Positions 1 to 8,880 of a DNA stretch of 64,000 nt are shown in pieces. The stretch's first letter is position 1; every line of letters starts with the position of its first letter. The stretch covers positions 20,382 to 84,381 of the forward strand of contig CAIMAQ010000046.1 in assembly GCA_903839035.1 (NCBI GenBank), read 5' to 3'. The stretch is from an uncultured Opitutia bacterium (lineage in GTDB: Bacteria > Verrucomicrobiota > Verrucomicrobiia > Opitutales > Opitutaceae). The notes under the pieces were generated by a model. That model was not told where the DNA came from. It saw only the letters and a program-made list of their open reading frames with translations, and searched no databases. The translations under genes and the position numbers were made by a program.

Positions 1-402
1 CTGATGCTCCGGAATCCGCGCCAGGGCTCGGCCCGCCGCGGCACAATCTTGTTCACCGGCTCCTGGGTGCAGGACACCCCCTGGCCACAGGGCGCGAGTT
101 ACTGCACCAGCAAGGGCGGCCAACAGATGCTCGCCAAGATCATCGCCCAGGAACTCGCGCCTCATGGCATCACCGCCGCGCTCGTCGCCCCCGGCTTGGT
201 TTACGCCGGTCTGACCAAGAAAATCTACGACCGCGACAAGAGCTTCGCGCGGAAAGTGGACAAGGTCGTGCCCCTGCTGCGTATGAGCACCGCCGAGGAA
301 GTCGCCGGCAGTTTCCTTTTCCTCGCGAGCGACGACGGCGCGTACATCACCGGGACCACCCTCCTCGTGGATGGCGGCGCCACCCTCGGCCGGCGCGAGT
401 AA
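1..402 (+). CDS. Short-chain dehydrogenase/reductase, 3' part (5' end outside window)
   Basis: This is the C-terminal ~133 residues of a classical SDR oxidoreductase, and the frame is open to the left edge, so the Rossmann NAD(P)-binding half is missing from view. The catalytic Ser lies in a TGS stretch and is followed by the Tyr-x-x-x-Lys pair (YCTSK). Next comes the typical PG turn (VAPGLV), and the end has the family signature YITGTTLLVDGG. The substrate cannot be told from this part. A gap of ~330 bp separates it from the next gene, so it probably ends its own transcript. Confidence 0.9.
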   Translation: MMLRNPRQGSARRGTILFTGSWVQDTPWPQGASYCTSKGGQQMLAKIIAQELAPHGITAALVAPGLVYAGLTKKIYDRDKSFARKVDKVVPLLRMSTAEEVAGSFLFLASDDGAYITGTTLLVDGGATLGRRE

Positions 403-729
403 GCCGGTTGATGGGTCGGTTTTGCGGCGCTCGGGCTTCACCCCCGCCCGCCTCGATCGCCGGTCGGCGATGCCCCCCCACCCGCTCCCACCACCCGATC
501 CCTTCAGGTCCAGGCGGTCTCAGCACCGCAACACCCCGGAAGAACAGATTCGGACCGTCCGCCCATCGGCCTCGTGCTACCCGCCCGCAAGGCACTCATA
601 AGGAATAATTAGGCTTCACCGCAGAATCGGCCATGGCTTATGCGTCAAATCCGCTCAAAATTGAGCAAAACCCCCTACGCCCAACCAATTTAATCGAATC
701 TTCGGCAATAATTCTGCTACTTTCGCGCC
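403..729. other. Intergenic stretch, no gene seen
   Basis: No supported gene lies here. The first ~200 bp are GC-rich. The last ~110 bp before the response regulator are clearly AT-richer and carry a 6+6 dyad, so the promoter of the downstream pair is expected in this part. No convincing -35/-10 pair could be assigned. Confidence 0.6.
653..666. promoter_or_regulatory. 14-bp dyad upstream of response regulator
   Basis: GCTCAA and TTGAGC are separated by two A residues, 63 bp before the response-regulator ATG and inside the AT-rich leader. A role as operator is inferred from position and symmetry only. Confidence 0.3.
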
Positions 730-1158
730 ATGGCCACTCCTGACCAAAAATCACCCCCCACTTCCGCCTCCGCTTCCGCCGCAGCCGCGCGCTGGATTCT
801 GCTCGTGGATGATGAGCCGGCCATGCGCCAATTGATTGAGACGGTCCTGGATACCCAGCATTGGACCGTGAAAGTCGCCGACGGGGCCACCGCCGCCATG
901 GCCACGGTCAGTACCGCCGCCACCCCGCCCACGCTCATGATTTGCGACGTCCTGATGCCCGGCATTGACGGACTCGAACTCACCCGCCGGATGCTCGCGA
1001 AGCTGCCCAAGCTCAAGGTCATCCTCATCAGCGGCCACCTGATGGACCTTTCCTGGTGGCCGACCGACTTGCGCGAGATCTGCTTCCTGACCAAGCCGTT
1101 TTCGAACGACCAGTTGATCAGCGCCGTGCGGGAAGCGACCGACCCGAGCGCCGCCTAG
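730..1158 (+). CDS. Single-domain response regulator (receiver only)
   Basis: The protein has 142 residues: an Ala/Ser/Pro-rich N-terminal ~20 residues and then one receiver domain with no output domain. The acidic pocket is D27-D28, the phospho-acceptor is D73 (MICDVLMPG), the switch Ser is S101 (ILISG) and the conserved Lys is K122 (LTKPFS). All key residues are present, so it should accept phosphate from a histidine kinase and act through protein contact, like CheY/Spo0F types. The next gene starts 20 bp after its stop, which suggests one transcript and a functional link to the membrane cyclic-nucleotide-domain protein. No partner kinase is adjacent. Confidence 0.9.
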   Translation: MATPDQKSPPTSASASAAAARWILLVDDEPAMRQLIETVLDTQHWTVKVADGATAAMATVSTAATPPTLMICDVLMPGIDGLELTRRMLAKLPKLKVILISGHLMDLSWWPTDLREICFLTKPFSNDQLISAVREATDPSAA

Positions 1159-1178
1159 GACGAAATATTTTTCCGGGC

Positions 1179-3131
1179 ATGGATACCAATCTCACACTTT
1201 CCGCCCAAATCCTGACGCTGGCCCCGAACCTCCAGCACAGCGAGGCCATCAACGGCCTGCTGGTCGTCAAAAACGTCTCGGCCAAAACCTATCTCAAGAT
1301 CACGACGGCGCAGTGGCGCATCCTCCGGCTGTTCGGCGAACCCCACTCCGTCCCCGCCGTGCTGGCCCAGGCGCTCGACGAGCGGCTGTGCCTCCCGCTC
1401 AACGAATTTTTTGAGCTGATCCTGAAGGCCGTCCGGGCGCACATCCTGCTCGAACCCGGCATCGAGCCCGAGCTGGTCCAGGCCTTCAACTGGCGTGCCG
1501 GGGTGCGGCCCAAGGGCGTGGCCAAGCCGCTCGCCGCCATCTTCCTCGCGGGCCTCGCGCTCATGCTCGTCTATCGGCCGAGCCTCCCCCTCTCCGTCCA
1601 GGATGTCGGCGCCGGCCTGCTCGTCCTCAGCGTTGCCCTTACCTTCAGCGCCTTCCTCACCGGCTGCATGGTGCGCGGCGCCGGCGGCGAGGTTTACCGG
1701 CCGCGCTGGCAGTGGCTCCGTCTGCCGCCGTACTTCGAGTTGGACACGAGTGACGCGGTCATGCTCTCGACCCTCGACCAGCAGGCCGTCGCCATGGCGC
1801 GGCCCGCCGTGATCGCCGCTGCGGCCGGGCTCACCGCCTGGCTCCGCCCCGAGTGGAGTTGCTTTTCCCTGATCGCCCTCGCCGTCGTCCTCCGCCCTAT
1901 CCTGGGCGGCCGCTTCGCCGCCCTCGTCCGGCTCGGCCACAAGGGCAGCCTGAGCGATTCCGAGCACGCCTACATTTTCCCACCCAACAACCGGCCCCAG
2001 ACCCGCTGGCGGCTGCTGCGCCGCTCGCTGCGCCATGCGGACACATGGGCGCTCATTTCCTACGGCATCCTCTGGACGCTCGCCGTTGTTTCCATGGGCG
2101 CCTACATGACCCATACCCCGCCCTGGCCGCTGGCCACGTGGGAAGACAACAGCGTGCGCCTCGCCCTCGGTATCGTCGCCTCCCTGTTCGCCCTCGGCGC
2201 CGGTTATGCCCTGTGGGAGCTCTTCCACCTCGCCCGCGAGCGCGCCCGCGCCCGCCGCCACACCTACCGGCTGTGGAAGACCCGCTGGTTCACCGCCAAG
2301 AAGCTCGTCCTCCTCGAGGGCAACCGCCTCAAGGCCGTCACCGAGTCCCCGCTGTTTCGCACCCTCCAGCCGCCGGAGCGCCAGCAGCTCGCGCGGCTGA
2401 TGCACACCTCCCGCCACGGCCCCTGGTCCGCCCTGCCCACGCACGGCCCGGTGCCCACCCAGGTCTCGCTCATCGTCAGCGGCACCGTCGGCCTCTACCG
2501 CCAGCTGCCCTCGGGCCGCTCCAGCCGTGTGCAGGTCCTCAGCGAGGGCGACGTCATCGGCCTCCATGACCTCGCGGATCCCAAGCAGCCCAGCTACGTC
2601 GTGCGTTCCCTTACGCCGGTGACCCTGCTCACGTTGGACCGCACCGCGGTCGAGGCGATCGCCATCCCGCGCATTCCCCGCACCACACTCACCGACACCA
2701 TCCTCAAGCTGCCTTTCCTTCGGCGCATCTCGCTGTGCCAGAACTGGCATTTCCAGGCGATCGAGCGCTTCGCCCACCTCTCCAGCATCACCGACTATCC
2801 CGCGGGCGGCGTCATTTTCCTGGAGAACGAGTTCAACGAGAATTTCTTCATCATCTTCGAGCAGGACGCCATCGTCACCCGCAGCAACCGGCGCCTGGCC
2901 ACGATCCATGCCGGCGACTTCTTCGGCGAGATCGGCCTGCTGCAGAACAGCGCGTCCAACGCCCTCGTCAGCGCCAAGCAGGACATGCGCTGCCTCGGCA
3001 TCTCCCGCGTCGAGTTCCTCCGCTTTGTCACGCACAACCACACCGTCGCGCTGGAACTGGAGCGCGTGAGCTCGAAGCGCCTCGGCCGCCCCATCTTCCC
3101 CCTGAAGAAGGGCAACTTCCGCTCAACGTAG
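1179..3131 (+). CDS. Membrane protein: PqqD-like region, protease-dead M50-like core, two cNMP-type domains
   Basis: About 650 residues. I chose the ATG at 1179 because a longer in-frame extension would overlap the response regulator. Residues 1-100 resemble the PqqD-like N-terminal region of putative peptide zinc metalloproteases. About six membrane segments follow. The stretch GGEV (~170-174) followed by FELDTSDAVML (~186-196) matches the M50 pattern in which DVSDAW supplies a metal ligand, but the HExxH expected just before GGEV reads SAFLT, so the zinc site is lost. Two cyclic-nucleotide-binding-type beta-roll domains follow at about 410-500 and 535-640; the second has the typical GDFFGEIGLL motif. 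A regulated membrane scaffold or sensor rather than a protease is the likely role (inference). Confidence 0.7.
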   Translation: MDTNLTLSAQILTLAPNLQHSEAINGLLVVKNVSAKTYLKITTAQWRILRLFGEPHSVPAVLAQALDERLCLPLNEFFELILKAVRAHILLEPGIEPELVQAFNWRAGVRPKGVAKPLAAIFLAGLALMLVYRPSLPLSVQDVGAGLLVLSVALTFSAFLTGCMVRGAGGEVYRPRWQWLRLPPYFELDTSDAVMLSTLDQQAVAMARPAVIAAAAGLTAWLRPEWSCFSLIALAVVLRPILGGRFAALVRLGHKGSLSDSEHAYIFPPNNRPQTRWRLLRRSLRHADTWALISYGILWTLAVVSMGAYMTHTPPWPLATWEDNSVRLALGIVASLFALGAGYALWELFHLARERARARRHTYRLWKTRWFTAKKLVLLEGNRLKAVTESPLFRTLQPPERQQLARLMHTSRHGPWSALPTHGPVPTQVSLIVSGTVGLYRQLPSGRSSRVQVLSEGDVIGLHDLADPKQPSYVVRSLTPVTLLTLDRTAVEAIAIPRIPRTTLTDTILKLPFLRRISLCQNWHFQAIERFAHLSSITDYPAGGVIFLENEFNENFFIIFEQDAIVTRSNRRLATIHAGDFFGEIGLLQNSASNALVSAKQDMRCLGISRVEFLRFVTHNHTVALELERVSSKRLGRPIFPLKKGNFRST

Positions 3132-3138
3132 GCCGCCC

Positions 3139-3168
3139 AAGGTGGAACGCGTTGTCCCCAACGCGTTG
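3139..3168. repeat. Short hairpin repeat, AGGTGGAACGCGTTG family
   Basis: AACGCGTT occurs twice around a short loop (3146-3153 and 3160-3167), extended by one G/C pair, just after the stop of the cNMP-domain gene and before the convergent aminotransferase. The same motif recurs at 61934-62032. It may also act as a two-way terminator. Confidence 0.6.
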
Positions 3169-3191
3169 GTTTGAGTTGGAACCGCGGCGCC

Positions 3192-4445
3192 CTACCCGCA
3201 GACCTCGCTGTGCACCGCGACGAAGTTATCCGCGATGTAATCCGCGTCCGCCGCCGTGTAGAGCCACCCAATCGGCAGCGCGATGAAGCGTTTCGTCAAA
3301 TCCTCCGTCCGGGGAAAATCCTCCGCGCGGTAGCCCTGGGCCGGCCACGGCTTGAGGTCGCGGAACGGCGACGCCGCCGGCGCGTGCGCCAGGCCCGTCT
3401 TCACATAATCGCGGCCGTACTGCGGGTACGTGCCCGTGCGCTGGCCGCAGTTCACGTTGCGGGCGTCGAGTTTTTCCCGGAACGGTGTCACCCGCTCCGC
3501 CCGCTCGAAGAAGACATACGGCTCAAAGCCAAACCCGCCCGCCGGGTCCGGCTCACGCCGCAGCGTCACGCCCTTCAGGCCCGTAATCCGCGGCAGGATG
3601 CGCGCCTGTAGCGCGCGGCAGTGTTCGCGGATTTTGTCCACCTTGCGGAGCTGCGCCAGCGCCACGGCCGCGGTCAGCTCCGACATCCGGTATTGACCGC
3701 CTACAAACGCGGGCTCCTTCGACGGCACCAGCGCGGCGTGATACGGCCGATAGTTGCCGAGGTCGTGAAACCGGACCGCCCGCTCGTAAAGCCGCTGGTC
3801 CCGCGTCGCCACCATCCCGCCCTCGCCGGACGTCGCGACCTTGTTGTTCTGGAAACTGTAGGTACCGATGTCGGCCCACGTGCCGACGTGGCGTCCCCGG
3901 TAGCGGGTGCCGAGCGACTGCGCGCAATCCTCGATCACGTACAACCCGCGGCGGTGCGCCTCGAGCACGATGGGCTCCATGTCCGCCGCCACGCCCTGGT
4001 AATGCACCACGATCACCGCGCGGGTGCGCGGCGTGGTGAGCCGGGCGATTTCACCCGGGTCGAGATTCAGGGTGTCGTCAATTTCCGCCAACACCGGCCG
4101 GGCGCCCACGCGCACGATTGCCGTGAAGCACGAAATCCAGCTCCAGGCGTTGACGATGACCTCGTCCCCCGGACCGATCGCGGCGGCAGCCAGGGCGACC
4201 TCCAGTGCGGCCGTCCCGCTCGTCACCGCCAGCGCGTAGGTCGTGCCCAGATACGCGCAAAATTCCTTCTCCAGCTGCGCGGCCATCGGCGGCGGCTTGG
4301 CGGCGTCGGTGCCGTAATAGCGGAACGGCTCCTTGCGGCGCAGCACATCGAGGACGAGCGCCTCCTCCTCCGGGCCGATGGCTTGGTAACCGAGGCCGGA
4401 GGCCGGGCGGGGACGTAAAGCAGTCGCGGACATGGCCACAGTCAT
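3192..4445 (-). CDS. DegT/DnrJ/EryC1/StrS-family PLP aminotransferase
   Basis: 417 residues from the ATG at 4445, which has GGGAG just upstream; a later ATG at 4433 and an earlier TTG at 4469 are alternatives. The fold is the sugar-aminotransferase type: TSGTAALEVAL binds the cofactor phosphate, IEDCAQSLG carries the PLP-contacting Asp (D173), and the Schiff-base Lys is K202 in SFQNNKVATSGEGG. Such enzymes transaminate keto-sugar nucleotides or related small ketones. No nucleotide-sugar genes are adjacent, so the substrate is unknown. The C-terminal part (RTGTYPQYG) is as in StrS-like members. It is convergent with the gene on the left. Confidence 0.88.
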   Translation of the reverse strand: MTVAMSATALRPRPASGLGYQAIGPEEEALVLDVLRRKEPFRYYGTDAAKPPPMAAQLEKEFCAYLGTTYALAVTSGTAALEVALAAAAIGPGDEVIVNAWSWISCFTAIVRVGARPVLAEIDDTLNLDPGEIARLTTPRTRAVIVVHYQGVAADMEPIVLEAHRRGLYVIEDCAQSLGTRYRGRHVGTWADIGTYSFQNNKVATSGEGGMVATRDQRLYERAVRFHDLGNYRPYHAALVPSKEPAFVGGQYRMSELTAAVALAQLRKVDKIREHCRALQARILPRITGLKGVTLRREPDPAGGFGFEPYVFFERAERVTPFREKLDARNVNCGQRTGTYPQYGRDYVKTGLAHAPAASPFRDLKPWPAQGYRAEDFPRTEDLTKRFIALPIGWLYTAADADYIADNFVAVHSEVCG

Positions 4446-4480
4446 TTTCTCCCGCGCCCCGAATGACAAATCAGAAGTTT

Positions 4481-4676
4481 AGGTAACCACGAAAGACCCG
4501 AAGCGCTCGAAAACCAATCTGTCGAAATTTTGACCACGGATTACACTGATTCTCCCGGATCAACCACGAGCTCAGCTTCCATGCTTCGGGGGCTTGATCC
4601 GGGTTATCCGGGGTTAAATGGATCGGAAGTTCAGGAATTCGGCCTTTCGTATCTTTCGTGTTTTTCGTGGTGAAAA
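4481..4676. repeat. Mirror-armed repeat, ACCACGAAAGAC family, with nested hairpin
   Basis: The left arm (4481-4510) begins with AACCACGAAAGACCCGAAG. The right arm (4644-4674) carries TTTCGT / TTTCGTG / TTTTTCGTGGT, its approximate reverse complement built of ~10-12 nt units. Between them a second imperfect pair (CCCGGATCAA at 4555-4564 against TTGATCCGGG at 4594-4603) gives a nested hairpin. It lies between divergent genes and just before the remnant of a propeller gene. Confidence 0.65.
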
Positions 4677-4688
4677 TCTGCTTCCGAT

Positions 4689-4760
4689 GGGCCGTGGACC
4701 CTCACCGCCCGGCAGTTTTACTTTGCCACCGGCGGTCGGCTGCGTGTCCTCAAACTCTGC
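4689..4760 (+). pseudogene. 3' stub of a third propeller paralogue
   Basis: Read in frame from 4689, this stretch encodes GPW...RQFYFATGGRLRVLKL. That matches the last ~20 codons of the two following genes (GRQFYFATGWRLRVLEL at the end of the first, GQTFYFATGWRLRTLTL at the end of the second). The nucleotides just before the ATG at 4765 also resemble those before the ATG at 6846. The simplest reading is that a third tandem copy once stood here and was deleted, leaving its tail. Confidence 0.65.
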
Positions 4761-4764
4761 CCGC

Positions 4765-6849
4765 ATGAAACTGCTCCGCGTCCTCGGCTTCCTGCTGACC
4801 CTGACTCCTGCCATGTACGCCAGATCCGCCGCAGAACCCATCGTGCACGATCTCGGCATCCCGGTGAGGGGCGTCAGCTGGGTGCGGCTGCATCCCGGCC
4901 AAACCGCCGATGGCCAGGCCTCCCTCCTGGCCTCGATGAGCCAGAACAATGGCGGGCTCTTTGTCATCGAGATCAATCTCGAGACCGGCCACTGCCGCCA
5001 GTTCGCCGCGCATGATCCGGTCAACTCCACCTTCACCACCGCCGCCTACCGCTCGCTGCGCACCGGCATCCTCTATATCGGCTCCGCCTGGGATGCGCAC
5101 TTGCACCGCTTCGATGCCAACCACCCCGAGCGTGGCATCGAGGATCTCGGCCCGATCGACCCCGCCGGCGCGATCTTTCCCACCGGCCTGACGGAATCCA
5201 CCGACGGGGCCATCTGGATCGGCACCTGTAACGGCGCCCGCCTCGTCAAATTCGACCCGGCCACGGGCGCGTTCACGCGCTTCGGGCCGATGGATGACGT
5301 TGACCAATATCTCTACCCGCTGGCGGGCGACGATGGCTCGCTCGCGGCGCTCGTGAAGGTCGTGCGCCCGCACCTCATCCTCATCGACCCCGCCACGGGC
5401 GAACACCGCGAGGCCGGCCCCGCCATCGTCGATACGACCGACAAATCCCAGTTCCTCAAACTCGTCAAAGGCGTGGACCGCCGCCTCTACCTCGATTCCT
5501 CCAAGGGGAAATTCCGCGTCGACGGCATGACCCTCTCCCCCGTGGACGACATCCCCGCCCTCCTAGGCGGCATCCCGGTCGCCGGGCGGCATTTTTTCCA
5601 AGCCCCGCTCGCCATGCCCGGCGGCTGGACCGCGCAGTTTACGGATGACAACGAAGTCGGCGCCGGCACCCCGCGCCACGTCCTCCTGACCAACACGAAT
5701 CCCCTTGTCCCCTCCCGCCAGCTGACCCTCGACTGGGTCGGCGGCGGCGCGAACCTGCACGTCATGGACGTCGGACCGGGCGGCGAACTTTACGGGTCGA
5801 GTTATATGCCGAATCACCTTTGGCGCGCCCAAGGTGATTCGCCCACCGAAGTCCCGGTCGGCGGGACGAAGGAGGGCCTTCCCGCCGCTCAGCCCTTGGC
5901 GTCAGTCCACGTGGAAGATCTCGGCAAACACACCTTCGCCATGGGCGAAGCCTACTCCCTCGCGACCATTGGCGGAAAAGTCTACCTCGGCTCCTACCCC
6001 GAGGCCCGCCTTTCTGTCTACGACCCGGCGCGGCCCACCCACTTCGGCACCGGCCCCAACGACAATCCCCGCGACCTCGGCCGGCTCGACGCCATCGGCT
6101 ACCGCCCCAACGCCCTGATCGCCGTAAACAACGTGCTGTGGATGGGCTCCGCGCCCGACTACGGCTTGGTCGGCGGCACCCTCGCGCGCTACGACCCCGC
6201 AACGGGCGAAAAGAAATCTTTCCGCGCCATCGTCTCCGACCTCTCCCCTGCCGCTCTACTGTATCTGCCGGAGCTCCACCAAATCCTCGTCGGCTTCAGC
6301 ATCGAGGCGGGCACCGGCGCCAAACCGAAGCGCCTCGCCGGGGCCTTCGCCCTCTGGGACCCGGCCAAGGAACAGGTGGTGTGGTCCGGTGATCTCGGAC
6401 TCGGCGATCTCGCCGACGTCAGCGCCCTCGCCCCCGCCGGCCACGGACTCGTCTACGGCCTCATCGGTCGTGGTGACCACGTCGTTTCCCAAGGCGTCCC
6501 TGCCGTCACTCCACGCCTCGTGCTCATTGATCCCGCCCGGCGCACAGTCATCACGAGCGCGTTCCTCCCCAAGGATTTCGGCCCCGTTTCCTGGCACGGC
6601 CTCTTCGCCCTCCGCCCCGGCCCCGGCGGGGCCGTGTATGGCGCCACGGCCTGCTGCGTCTTCCGGATCAAGCCGGGCACCTGCGCGGTCGAGCGCATCT
6701 GGCAGGAAGCCCAGCCGCCTCATCACGAGGGTACCGTCTGGCTCACCGCCTCCGATCCCAACGCCATCGACGTGGTCGGCCCGATCGTCGGCCGGCAATT
6801 TTACTTTGCCACCGGCTGGCGGCTGCGTGTGCTGGAACTTCCAGAATGA
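4765..6849 (+). CDS. Secreted beta-propeller-like protein, paralogue 1
   Basis: 694 residues. The ATG at 4765 is chosen because it opens a clean signal peptide (MKLLRVLGFLLTLTPAMYA); the longer frame upstream reads through the repeat element and the remnant of a paralogue. The mature part holds repeated units such as LVKFDPATGAFTRFG and LSVYDPARPTHFG, the pattern of multi-bladed propellers of the SMP-30 / virginiamycin-B-lyase / NHL kind. No catalytic signature was recognised. It is paralogous along its length to the next gene (shared SLLASM-QNNGGLFVI, GHCRQF, FYFATGWRLR), and its stop overlaps that gene's start (ATGA). A role in binding or processing an extracellular ligand is possible, but unproven. 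Confidence 0.75.
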   Translation: MKLLRVLGFLLTLTPAMYARSAAEPIVHDLGIPVRGVSWVRLHPGQTADGQASLLASMSQNNGGLFVIEINLETGHCRQFAAHDPVNSTFTTAAYRSLRTGILYIGSAWDAHLHRFDANHPERGIEDLGPIDPAGAIFPTGLTESTDGAIWIGTCNGARLVKFDPATGAFTRFGPMDDVDQYLYPLAGDDGSLAALVKVVRPHLILIDPATGEHREAGPAIVDTTDKSQFLKLVKGVDRRLYLDSSKGKFRVDGMTLSPVDDIPALLGGIPVAGRHFFQAPLAMPGGWTAQFTDDNEVGAGTPRHVLLTNTNPLVPSRQLTLDWVGGGANLHVMDVGPGGELYGSSYMPNHLWRAQGDSPTEVPVGGTKEGLPAAQPLASVHVEDLGKHTFAMGEAYSLATIGGKVYLGSYPEARLSVYDPARPTHFGTGPNDNPRDLGRLDAIGYRPNALIAVNNVLWMGSAPDYGLVGGTLARYDPATGEKKSFRAIVSDLSPAALLYLPELHQILVGFSIEAGTGAKPKRLAGAFALWDPAKEQVVWSGDLGLGDLADVSALAPAGHGLVYGLIGRGDHVVSQGVPAVTPRLVLIDPARRTVITSAFLPKDFGPVSWHGLFALRPGPGGAVYGATACCVFRIKPGTCAVERIWQEAQPPHHEGTVWLTASDPNAIDVVGPIVGRQFYFATGWRLRVLELPE

Positions 6850-8870
6850 AACTGCCCGCCCTCCTCGTCACCCTGCTCATTGCCGCTTCCCCCATGCCCG
6901 CCGCCCCTGCCGCCCCTGCCGGAGAAATCATCGTGCGCGACCTCGGCGTGCCGATCAAAGCCGTCAACTGGGTGCGCCTCCACCCGGGCCGCGGTCCCGA
7001 CGGCAAGGCGTCCCTGCTCGCCTCCATGGGCCAGAACAACGGCGGGCTCTTCGTCATCGATATCGACCTCGCCACCGGCCACTGCCGGCAGTTCAACGCG
7101 CCTCCGGGGCGCATGCAGTACCCGACCGCCTCCTTCCGCAGCCCCCGCTCTGGCGCCCTCTACATCGGCGAACATCTCACCGGCCACCTGCTCCGTTATG
7201 ACCCGGCGCGCCCCGAGCGCGGCCTCGAGGACCTCGGCGTGATTGACGGCGACCGCGCCACGTTCCCAACCGGGATCACCGAGTCGCCCGACGGCGCCCT
7301 CTGGATCGGCGCCTACCCCGACTGCACCCTCACCCGCTTCGAGCCTGCCACGGGCAAGTTCACGCGCTTCGGGATGATGGATGACACCGACAAGTACCTC
7401 TATCCCATCTGCGGTGCCGACGGCACGCTCGCGGCCCTCACCAAGGTCGTCCACCCGCACCTCATCCTCATCGATCCCAAGACCGGCGCGAAAAAGACCA
7501 TCGGTCCCGTGATCAACCCCGAGGACAAGTCCCAGCATGTGCTCTTCTACAAGGGCATCGACGGCCTGCTCTACGTCGAAACTCACTCCGGCACCTTCCG
7601 CCTCCGCGGCGACCAGCTCGAGCCCGCCGCCTACCTGCCGCCCCCGCTGCCGCCGTTCTTCTCAGCGGGCAGCGCCACCGTGCCTTTCCGCGACACCCTG
7701 CCCATGCCCGACGGCAGCATCGCCACATGGGATGACGGCGATGAGGGCGGCGCCGGCACCTTCCGCCGGCTTCGCATTGCCAGCACCAATCCCACCGTCG
7801 CCCCGCGCCTGATCAACCTCGACTGGCACGGCGACGGTTCGAACCTCTTCGTGCTGCACCGCGGCCTGGACAACAACATCTACGGCTCGAGCTTCCTTCC
7901 CGAGCACATCTTCCGCTGCGCGCCCGACGGCTCGGGCATGATCAACCTCGGCCGCTGCAGCCTCATGCTCGGCGAGGCGTACACCATCGGTAATTTCAGC
8001 GACGGCACGATGTGCTTCGGCTCCTACCCGCACTCCAACATCTCGCTCTACGACCCGAAACGCCCGTGGCGCTTCGGCGCCGACTCCGACGGCAACCCGC
8101 GCGACATCGGCCGGCTCGACGAGGTCGGCATCCGCCCGATCGGCATGGCCATCATCCCCGCGCTCACCAAGCCCGACGGCTCGCCCGTGCACGAGAAAAT
8201 GTGGATCGGCAACCTGCCGGACTACGGCACCTGGGGCGGCACGCTCGCGTGGCTCGACCCCAAGTCCCTCGCCTCCGCCAGCCACCGCAATCTCGTGCCG
8301 GACTGCTCGCCCTTCGCCCTGCTCTGGCTGCCCGGGCCCAAGCAGTTGCTCGTCGGCATGAGCATCGAGGGTGGCACCGGCACCAAGCCGAAGGCCAAGA
8401 ACGGCGCGTTCATCCTCTGGGACCCCATCGCGGACCAGGCCGTCTACACCGGTGACTTCGGCCTGAAGGACATGAGCGACGTCGTCGCCCTCGCCCCCGC
8501 GGAGAACGGTCTCGTCTACGCCCTGCTCGGCCATACCCGCTATACCTACGAACTGCTCGGCGCCGAGGTCGCCGGCCCGACGCGCATCGCCCTGCTCGAT
8601 CCCGTCGCCCGCAAGGTCCTTTCCATTGCCACGATCCCCGCCGAGTTCGGCCGGATGCCGGAGCAGATCCAGTTCACGCTCTTCCGCGGTCCCGATGCGG
8701 TCTATGGCATCACGGAGAAAACGCTCTACCGCGTGAAACCCGGCACCTGTGAAATGGAAGCTGTCTGGCGCGCCCCCGCCGGCGACCAACTCGACTGCCC
8801 CGGTCCGTGGATCGGCCAAACCTTCTACTTCGCCACCGGCTGGCGCCTCCGTACGCTCACGCTGCCGTGA
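6846..8870 (+). CDS. Secreted beta-propeller-like protein, paralogue 2
   Basis: 674 residues starting in the ATGA overlap with paralogue 1, so the two are translationally coupled. A signal peptide covers about the first 25 residues (hydrophobic core LLVTLLIAA, then an Ala/Pro-rich region). Repeats of the type LTRFEPATGKFTRFG, LYDPKRPWRFG and IALLDPVARKVL suggest a seven- or more-bladed propeller. It is similar to paralogue 1 from end to end, with small indels; paralogue 1 has an extra segment near its middle. No conserved catalytic residues could be named. A duplicated secreted pair suggests binding of two related ligands or a heteromeric complex (inference). Confidence 0.75.
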   Translation: MKLPALLVTLLIAASPMPAAPAAPAGEIIVRDLGVPIKAVNWVRLHPGRGPDGKASLLASMGQNNGGLFVIDIDLATGHCRQFNAPPGRMQYPTASFRSPRSGALYIGEHLTGHLLRYDPARPERGLEDLGVIDGDRATFPTGITESPDGALWIGAYPDCTLTRFEPATGKFTRFGMMDDTDKYLYPICGADGTLAALTKVVHPHLILIDPKTGAKKTIGPVINPEDKSQHVLFYKGIDGLLYVETHSGTFRLRGDQLEPAAYLPPPLPPFFSAGSATVPFRDTLPMPDGSIATWDDGDEGGAGTFRRLRIASTNPTVAPRLINLDWHGDGSNLFVLHRGLDNNIYGSSFLPEHIFRCAPDGSGMINLGRCSLMLGEAYTIGNFSDGTMCFGSYPHSNISLYDPKRPWRFGADSDGNPRDIGRLDEVGIRPIGMAIIPALTKPDGSPVHEKMWIGNLPDYGTWGGTLAWLDPKSLASASHRNLVPDCSPFALLWLPGPKQLLVGMSIEGGTGTKPKAKNGAFILWDPIADQAVYTGDFGLKDMSDVVALAPAENGLVYALLGHTRYTYELLGAEVAGPTRIALLDPVARKVLSIATIPAEFGRMPEQIQFTLFRGPDAVYGITEKTLYRVKPGTCEMEAVWRAPAGDQLDCPGPWIGQTFYFATGWRLRTLTLP

Positions 8871-8880
8871 CCCGATTCTG

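Noticed and set aside
1155..3041. 628-residue open frame on the minus strand opposite the cNMP-domain gene
   Set aside because: It is a GC-rich antisense shadow: composition is Glu/Gly/Ala/Arg-biased, no domain is visible, and the plus-strand gene is clearly real.
4618..4764. N-terminal extension of propeller paralogue 1
   Set aside because: The extra codons translate a repeat element and the out-of-frame tail of a lost paralogue; a good signal peptide begins at 4765.
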